Assembly (NCBI GenBank): GCA_040904785.1
Contig: JBBDSV010000026.1
Coordinates: 1 to 47,130, forward strand
Direction: 5' to 3'
DNA: 47,130 nucleotides
Source of the DNA: JBBDSV01 sp040904785
GTDB taxonomy: Bacteria; Actinomycetota; Nitriliruptoria; Nitriliruptorales; Nitriliruptoraceae
In this document: one piece after another, positions 43,023 to 47,130 of the stretch
Layout: each line of letters starts with the position of its first letter
How positions within the stretch are numbered: position 1 is the stretch's first letter
Notes under the pieces: model-generated
The model's input: only the letters and a program-made list of their open reading frames with translations
Database searches by the model: none
Told to the model about the DNA's origin: nothing
Position numbers and translations under genes: made by a program

Positions 43023-43046
43023 GGGGGCGGGCTTCGGCTCGCCCCC
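43023..43046 (+). terminator. terminator-like hairpin in the phage operon
   Basis: GGGGGCGGGC (43023-43032), loop TTCG, GCTCGCCCCC (43037-43046): ten pairs including one G-U, with a stable UUCG tetraloop. It starts 9 nt after the stop of the tail-tube-like gene and lies 13 nt before the next start, so it could reduce readthrough after abundant virion proteins. No U-run follows. Confidence 0.7.
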
Positions 43047-43058
43047 ACACCACCCAAA

Positions 43059-43391
43059 ATGGCATACGCAGAAGCGACAGAACTAGCCCGAATCCTGCAA
43101 CTTCGGAGCCCCTCCGATGAGCAGACAGCCTCGATGGAGCGCAAGCTCGACGTGGCGACGGGCGAGATAGACCGCGAGATCGACCTGGACGCGGACGCCT
43201 CGCTTTCGGTCGAGGATCAAGCAACACTCGAGGACGTGTGCCTGCGCCGTGCCGCCGAGCTCTGGCAGCGCGACTACAACACGCTAGGCGTCATCGCATC
43301 CGACATGGGCTCCACGTATCTCGCGAAGAACTCGTGGGAGAAGTACGCCTACGAGCTCGCCCACGTCAAGGGGCAGTGGGGTCTTGCGTGA
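43059..43391 (+). CDS. phage head-tail connector-like protein
   Basis: A 110-residue alpha-helical protein (MAYAEATELARILQL, then SMERKLDVATGEIDREIDLD, EDQATLEDVCLRRAAELWQR and a C-terminal WEKYAYELAHVK). The helix pattern matches gp6/HK97 gp6-like connector proteins that join portal and tail, which follow the coat gene in many siphophages. ATG 43059 follows the hairpin; a longer frame through the hairpin is not credible. Its stop overlaps the GTG of the next gene (GTGA), showing coupled translation. Confidence 0.65.
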   Translation: MAYAEATELARILQLRSPSDEQTASMERKLDVATGEIDREIDLDADASLSVEDQATLEDVCLRRAAELWQRDYNTLGVIASDMGSTYLAKNSWEKYAYELAHVKGQWGLA

Positions 43392-43834
43392 GCCTTGTTG
43401 CCATCTTCGACCAAGCAGCCGACCAGATCCGCGAGGCGCTAGCGAATGACGTCTGGGACTTCCAGGTGGAGCCGTGGGCGATCACGAGCCCGACTCCTCC
43501 GTCCATCGACATGTACCGCGGCGAGCTGTCCCTCAACGAGGAAGGGATGGGTGAGACGTTCGAGAAGTCGAACCCTGGCTTCGTCATGGTCGTGCGGGCG
43601 CGTGTCGGCACGAACGACGGGGAGGGCAACCAGGACGTGCTCTACGCCCTCGCTGACCCCTCCGACGATCACTGCCTCGTACAGGCGCTTTACGACGACC
43701 CGACCCTCAACGGCTACGCGACCGACGTGAGTCTCCTGACCGACTCTGGGCTCACGATCGTCCCCGGTGTTCTGAGCCCCGAAATCCACTACGGCAACGT
43801 CTGGCGATTTCTGGTGATCCCGGCATGGTCGTGA
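43388..43834 (+). CDS. phage head-tail joining / tail-completion-like protein
   Basis: A 148-residue protein starting with GTG at 43388, overlapping the connector gene. An N-terminal helix (VAIFDQAADQIREALAND) is followed by a mixed beta domain (VMVVRARVGTNDGEGNQDVLYALAD, VSLLTDSGLTIVPGV, YGNVWRFLVIPAW). Size, position after the connector gene and the pattern of a variable beta sheet with an edge helix suit tail-completion or tail-terminator proteins. No motif gives certainty. It overlaps the next gene by 10 nt. Confidence 0.55.
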   Translation: MSLVAIFDQAADQIREALANDVWDFQVEPWAITSPTPPSIDMYRGELSLNEEGMGETFEKSNPGFVMVVRARVGTNDGEGNQDVLYALADPSDDHCLVQALYDDPTLNGYATDVSLLTDSGLTIVPGVLSPEIHYGNVWRFLVIPAWS

Positions 43835-44481
43835 GCGTCATGGACGCCACGCGCACGAGCGTTGCGCTCGAGGTGACAACCTGCTTGCACCCACTTTGCA
43901 CGCGCTACGTCGAGCCGCTGTACCTGCAGATGTCGGGAGGCAAGTTCGACACGATGGCGGCGATGCCGCTGGTGTCTCTCGATGAGTGGGAGGCTGAGCA
44001 CCGAACGGCGCGCAAGCGGGCAAACCGCTGCGAGAAACGTGGGTACACGTTCCACGTCGTCAAGCGCGAGGAGCACTCAGACGAGCTGTTTGAGATCAAC
44101 ACGTCGGCGGAGCGCCGGCAAGGGCGCCCGATGAGCGAGTCATACACGAAGCGTTACGAGTATTCGCCGCTCCCGGTTTACCCCTGCGAGCGGCATCAGG
44201 TCCGCACCTACCGCGTAAAGGCGCCGGACGGCAAGCTCGTCGCGTACCTGTGGCTGTACGTGGCCGGCCAGCTTCGTCTTTGCTCATCCATCATCGGCCA
44301 TGCCGCGCATCTCGAGAACGAGATCATGTACCTGCTCTTTCGCGGGATGCTGGAAGCCGAGTACGAGCGTGACCCCGACGGCGTGGTGGCTTATCACCGT
44401 TGGGATAATGGCCGAGATGGTTTGAGGTTTTTCAAGGCACGCGTTGGCCTTAGCGACACGCCGATCGAGTGGTGCACATGA
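43825..44481 (+). CDS. FemAB/GNAT-like acyltransferase encoded by phage
   Basis: A 218-residue protein with the pattern of the FemAB/BioF2-like branch of the GNAT superfamily: an early RTARKRANRCEKRGYTF helix, LFEINTSAERRQGRPMSESY, VRTYRVKAPDGKLVAYLWLY (the central strand pair), GHAAHLENEIMYLLFRGMLE (acyl-CoA helix region) and the late HRWDNGRDGLRFFKARVGL. Such enzymes transfer acyl or aminoacyl groups to amines or hydroxyls. In a virion gene cluster it may modify a virion protein or the host envelope. N-terminal CLHPLCTRYVE carries two cysteines, possibly a small metal or disulfide element. It ends exactly where the period-5 tract begins. Confidence 0.55.
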   Translation: MVVSVMDATRTSVALEVTTCLHPLCTRYVEPLYLQMSGGKFDTMAAMPLVSLDEWEAEHRTARKRANRCEKRGYTFHVVKREEHSDELFEINTSAERRQGRPMSESYTKRYEYSPLPVYPCERHQVRTYRVKAPDGKLVAYLWLYVAGQLRLCSSIIGHAAHLENEIMYLLFRGMLEAEYERDPDGVVAYHRWDNGRDGLRFFKARVGLSDTPIEWCT

Positions 44482-44798
44482 GTCGCCTCGCCTTGCCTAG
44501 CCAAGCCCGTCCAGATCCCGCCTCGCCGTGCCCCGCATTGCCTCGCCCAACCCGGCCTGGTCTAACCATGCCACGCCTCTTGCTATCCAACCCGCGTCCC
44601 GCCACGCCCTGCCTCACCGCTCCTGACCACGCCCAGCCCAGCCCGGCCCCGCCCGGCCTTGACGCAAGGGCGGGAGGCGGAATGACCCGACCTCCCGCCA
44701 CACACTTCCAAACCGCGCCACTCCTTGCCGAGCCCTGCCAGGCCGTACCCGGCCCGGCCGAGCCTAGCCGCACCCGGCCCGGCCAAACCGCGCCGCGC
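44482..44798. repeat. 317-nt degenerate pentanucleotide-periodic tract
   Basis: The whole space between two convergent stop codons has CC once every five bases. Block A (44486-44595): CCNNG type, CC in phase in 17 of 22 units. Block B (44596-44660): register moved by +1, 12 of 13. Block C (44706-44800): moved by another +1, 19 of 19. The other three positions vary freely, though the base before CC is often G. Blocks B and C are separated by a hairpin. The minus strand reads GGNNN repeated. Period 5 is incompatible with codon structure, so open frames across it are by-products. It stops precisely at both flanking coding ends. Confidence 0.93.
44669..44699. repeat. strong inverted repeat inside the period-5 tract
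   Basis: GGCGGGAGG (44669-44677) and CCTCCCGCC (44691-44699) are exact complements; CGG and CCG extend the stem inward with one bulged A, leaving a six-base loop AATGAC. It could be a bidirectional terminator for the two convergent genes. It interrupts the periodic pattern (44661-44705). Confidence 0.8.
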
Positions 44799-45509
44799 CT
44801 ACGCAGTAACTCTCTCGTGATGCTTCTTCTTAGCCAACTCTGCCCGCTTGTCGCGAGGCTTCGCGCCGTTCGCCTCGATGTGGGCCTTCTGCTCACGCAC
44901 GAACTCGAGCGACGTGGTGAACGCTCCGAACTCCGGTCGGTAGTCACCGAGCCCGTACTTCTCGGATCGCTTCACGAGCGAGGCGACCTGATCGGGGTCG
45001 AGTTCGTCGGTGTCGAAGGCGATCTCGCACGTCAGCGACCAGCTATCGAAGCATGGGCGCGTTCGCTCTACGCGACCGGCACCAGCACCAGCGTTGGCGA
45101 CCATCGTCGTGTAGCGGAAGCCCTGCTCCCAGAGGCCGGACAGATCGCGTGGGCCTTCGTAGGTGAGTGGGATGCGGTAGTCGGGGATGACGAGCGAGCG
45201 CTTGACGGCCTCGCCGAGCTTCCACTTCGTCGCAGCCGAGCGGAGCATCTCCTTGACGTTCTTCCCCGGCACGTAGGGGCCGAGTTCCTCGTCGAAGTAG
45301 ATGCGGGTGTGCCACTCGAGCTCGCGGAGCTTCGCCTCCTGCTCCAGCGTCTTTGCACGAGTCTTCGAGACGGCGCGGTACTCGCGGTACAGCGGCGACT
45401 CTCGGTCTGCCTCGCCACTCGACATGAGCAGCGGCGTCTCACCGTCAAGGGTGAGGAGATAGACGAGGTAGCCGTTCGGCGGCTCTCGCCTGAGGAGCGT
45501 TGGGATCAT
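44799..45509 (-). CDS. unrecognised phage protein beside the period-5 tract (possible Cas7/RAMP-like fold)
   Basis: A 236-residue protein, the only minus-strand gene in the phage part. ATG 45509 has GGGAGGG as ribosome site; the longer frame to 45653 runs through non-coding sequence. Features: an N-terminal strand (GYLVYLLTLDGETPLLMSS), YREYRAVSKTRAKTLEQEAK helix, WHTRIYFDEELGPYVPGKNVKE followed by MLRSAATKW, SLTCEIAFDTDELDPDQVASL, YGLGDYRPEFGAFTTSLE, and a Lys-rich tail (KPRDKRAELAKKKHHERV). The PYVPGKNVKEMLRSA and GLGDYRPEFGAF segments recall the PGSSxKGxLR and glycine-rich parts of Cas7/RAMP RNA-binding proteins, but this is a weak visual likeness. Its stop codon is the exact end of the periodic tract. 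Confidence 0.6.
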   Translation of the reverse strand: MIPTLLRREPPNGYLVYLLTLDGETPLLMSSGEADRESPLYREYRAVSKTRAKTLEQEAKLRELEWHTRIYFDEELGPYVPGKNVKEMLRSAATKWKLGEAVKRSLVIPDYRIPLTYEGPRDLSGLWEQGFRYTTMVANAGAGAGRVERTRPCFDSWSLTCEIAFDTDELDPDQVASLVKRSEKYGLGDYRPEFGAFTTSLEFVREQKAHIEANGAKPRDKRAELAKKKHHERVTA

Positions 45510-45617
45510 CTGCGATCCCTCCCTTCTGCTGTTGGTGGCCTCACATTGGCCTCTGCTGTTGGCGCTGGACTTGGTGTGAGCCAAGCCAGGCCAGGACGAG
45601 CGGGACTCTAACACACC
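45510..45617. other. 108-nt divergent gap with a short period-5 echo
   Basis: Between the starts of the minus-strand gene and the methyltransferase-like gene. It contains CCAAG CCAGG CCAGG (45581-45595), three units in the same CCNNG pattern as block A of the large tract, and several spaced TGG words. No clear promoter is visible. Confidence 0.4.
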
Positions 45618-46106
45618 TTGAAGACAGAAGCCACCCACCTCACCCTCGAGCACATCGCGCAGGAGGCGCGCCCGTATCCGACCTACCTGCTCGAGAACGC
45701 ACGCACGGGCCTGTGCCTATTTTCGGCGGCGTTCATGGGCTGGAACGAGGCGATCCACTTCGCGCTCGAGGACGTAAGGACTACCTGCGTTGATGTGGAC
45801 GCCAAGAAGCTCGAGGCGATGTCCGAGCTGTACCCAGAGAGCTGGCGCTTCATCTGCCGGGATGCATGGGAGTTCGCAGAGCATCGCGCTGCCCTGGGAG
45901 ACAAGTGGGATGTCGTGTCGGTCGACACCTTCCGAGGCAATGCGACTGAGCGGTCACTCGTGTCCCTCGACCTTTGGTGCTCCCTAGCGAACGATGCAGT
46001 CATCGCGACGTTAGAGCTCGGGCAGACCTACGAGGTGCCGGAAGGCTGGACGGCTTCCGAGTTCCAGCGCAACAGCGAAGTCTTCTGGCTGGTGCTGACG
46101 CGATGA
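45618..46106 (+). CDS. class I methyltransferase-like phage protein
   Basis: A 162-residue protein starting with TTG (45618), since no ATG or GTG suits. The middle follows the Rossmann-like methyltransferase order: CVDVDAKKLEAMSELY with the acidic residue after strand 2, FICRDAWEFAEHRA, and WDVVSVDTFRGN as strand 4. The glycine-rich SAM loop before it is poor (FSAAFMGWNEAIHFAL). It may be a small SAM-dependent enzyme or a degenerate relative, and could act on a sugar or protein together with the glycosyltransferase that follows with an ATGA overlap. Confidence 0.55.
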   Translation: MKTEATHLTLEHIAQEARPYPTYLLENARTGLCLFSAAFMGWNEAIHFALEDVRTTCVDVDAKKLEAMSELYPESWRFICRDAWEFAEHRAALGDKWDVVSVDTFRGNATERSLVSLDLWCSLANDAVIATLELGQTYEVPEGWTASEFQRNSEVFWLVLTR

Positions 46107-47010
46107 GGATTCTCCACCTCGCCTATTCGAACACGGCTGGCGTCCCTGGGCGCTGGGCCGAGGCACACCGCGCGTATGGCATCGAGGCCGACCTCGTGAT
46201 CGAGATCCCAGACGAGTACGAGTATGGCACGGAGGCGATCGTCGAGCGCTGGTCAGGCGTCGGCGAACCGTTCGAGCGCGTGCGCGAGCTTGCGGAGCGG
46301 GCCGACGCGATCATGGCCTACGACTCGCCGTTCTATCTCGTTGCCGCGCTCGGCTTCGGGAAGCCTGTGCTGTACCGGGCCTTCGGCTCGCACGTCCGCG
46401 GGAACGTCGAGCGCGTGCGGGCACTCCTTCGCTCGCCGCTGGTGCGCCGTGCGACCGCAGGGATGGTGATCTCGCCCTCGCGCTCGGGATCCCGCTCGCA
46501 GGTGGCCCCTTCCCGATGCTCGAGCGAGCCGAGCCGCGTGGACTCGTTGCTTGCCACTCGCCATCGAACCGTCAGCTCAAGGGCACTGCTGCGATCGAGC
46601 GCGTCACGCGGGGCACAGGTTGGGAGCTCGACGTCGTCGAGGACGTTTCGCACGCCGAGGTGCTCGAGCGCAAGCACGAGGCAGCGCTCGTGATCGACCA
46701 GTTCGGCGACCCGCCGCATCCGGATGGCATCGGCGTCTCGGCGATCGAGGCGATGGCGATGGGCCTGCCCGTCATCGGGCGGGCGAGCCGACCCGTACGC
46801 GCCCTGTACCGCGAACGGCTCTGCCCCGCTGTCCTCATCGAGGGCGTGGTTGAGTTTCAGGCAGAGCTCGCGGCGCTGGCGGTGAACGAGGAGCGGCGAC
46901 AGGCTCTAGGCGAGGACGGGCGAGCGTGGGTAGCCCGCTTCCACGGCTCCGGTCGGGCGCTCGAGGATCTCGAGGCACTCGGGGCGTGTACCGAGCTGGT
47001 GGCCGCATGA
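46103..47010 (+). pseudogene. glycosyltransferase (GT-B) with a frameshift
   Basis: The gene begins at ATG 46103, overlapping the previous stop. The first frame gives a GT-B N-terminal domain (MRILHLAYSNTAGVPGRWAE, IMAYDSPFYLVAALG, PVLYRAFGSHVRGN) up to about 46470. The C-terminal domain is in another frame: ALALGIPLAGGPFPMLERAE, VACHSPSNRQLKGT, HAEVLERKHEAALVIDQFGD and GIGVSAIEAMAMGLPVIGR, the last being the sugar-nucleotide site. A one-base indel between 46455 and 46480 explains it. The two halves together (about 302 residues) are of normal length. Sequencing error, true inactivation or recoding remain open. Such genes in phages decorate virion proteins or alter host surface sugars. Confidence 0.7.
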
Positions 47011-47130
47011 GACAACATGGACCGTTCACGCGCGATGACCTGGACGAGCTCGGCGAGTTCTTCGAGAAGACAGACGATGTGGTGTCGATGCGCGAGGTAT
47101 TCGCCGGCAACCGTAGTCCGCGGGTTGACG
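47007..47130 (+). CDS. partial gene at the window end
   Basis: An ATG overlapping the stop of the glycosyltransferase (ATGA) opens a frame of at least 41 codons that runs off the window. The visible residues (FTRDDLDELGEFFEKTDDVV, then SMREVFAGN) are acidic and helical. A weak likeness to the start of polysaccharide-deacetylase-type proteins next to glycosyltransferases is only a guess. Confidence 0.5.
   Translation, partial: MRQHGPFTRDDLDELGEFFEKTDDVVSMREVFAGNRSPRVD

Noticed and set aside
44482..44798. CRISPR array
   Set aside because: There are no repeat-spacer units of 20-40 nt; the unit is five bases and degenerate.
44450..44947. A 165-residue minus-strand frame across the tract, Gly/Trp/Arg rich
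   Set aside because: It is the complement of the same pattern, without family-like sequence and overlapping two better genes.
44469..45611. A 380-residue plus-strand open frame across the periodic tract, Pro/Arg rich
   Set aside because: It is open only because the GC-rich CCNNN pattern avoids stop codons. It then runs antisense through the minus-strand gene, and a 5-nt period does not fit codon structure.
42341..47130. An intact prophage integrated in leuA
   Set aside because: No integrase, repressor or attachment repeat is present, and the coat gene itself is cut at the junction.

Overview
The window is about 41 kb of dense, high-GC chromosome followed by about 5 kb of tailed-phage sequence. 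The GC content (roughly two thirds or more by eye), GTG starts, ATGA/GTGA stop-start overlaps, TANNNT -10 boxes, a split LigD-type end-joining pair, a leucine leader peptide before leuA, and the prfB-ftsE-ftsX-M23 peptidase-smpB-ssrA order all fit an actinobacterium. I cannot assign it below phylum. A run of exactly 100 N shows that this is a draft scaffold, probably from a metagenome.

Region 1 (1-11.3 kb): two Gfo/Idh/MocA oxidoreductases, an HPr-kinase-like P-loop protein, small proteins (DUF1697, PLDc_N-like, DUF1761), undecaprenyl-diphosphatase UppP, a SRPBCC protein with a membrane diguanylate cyclase, then shikimate-pathway genes aroA, aroK and aroE around an MFS transporter. Region 2 (11.3-17 kb, minus strand): a MacB-type exporter (adaptor, ATPase, permease) that runs with overlaps into a membrane-anchored protein and two CoA-transferase (IpdAB-like) subunits. 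Region 3 (17-27 kb): paired FluC/CrcB, an MMPL/RND transporter, CBS and PH-domain proteins, universal stress protein, alpha/beta hydrolase, MscL, transketolase, adenosine deaminase.

Region 4 (27-32.3 kb): release factor 2, FtsE, FtsX, a coiled-coil M23 peptidase of the kind FtsEX activates, SmpB and tmRNA: division-linked wall hydrolysis next to ribosome rescue. Region 5 (32.3-41.7 kb): a type II NADH dehydrogenase broken by a frameshift and by the assembly gap, a terminator with no visible gene, a lipoprotein, a DASS symporter, an orphan histidine kinase, an inositol-monophosphatase-family enzyme, LigD polymerase, Lgt and ATP-dependent DNA ligase.

Region 6 (41.55-42.34 kb): a probably leaderless 35-codon leader peptide with nine Leu among its last eleven codons, an attenuator-like hairpin and the first 184 codons of leuA. 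At about 42,340 leuA changes in frame into the C-terminus of what looks like a phage capsid protein. Breaking both genes in mid-sequence points to an assembly chimera or illegitimate recombination rather than site-specific prophage insertion.

Region 7 (42.34-47.13 kb): phage virion genes (capsid end, tail-tube-like, head-tail connector, tail completion), a FemAB/GNAT-like acyltransferase, a methyltransferase-like protein and a frameshifted glycosyltransferase. Between two convergent genes lies the most striking element: a 317-nt non-coding tract with strict 5-nt periodicity (CC every fifth base, 48 of 54 units), in three blocks each shifted by one base, with a strong hairpin inside. It runs exactly from one stop codon to the other. 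The minus-strand gene beside it encodes an unrecognised phage protein with faint resemblance to Cas7/RAMP RNA-binding folds. This tract-gene pair is my main candidate for an undescribed system.
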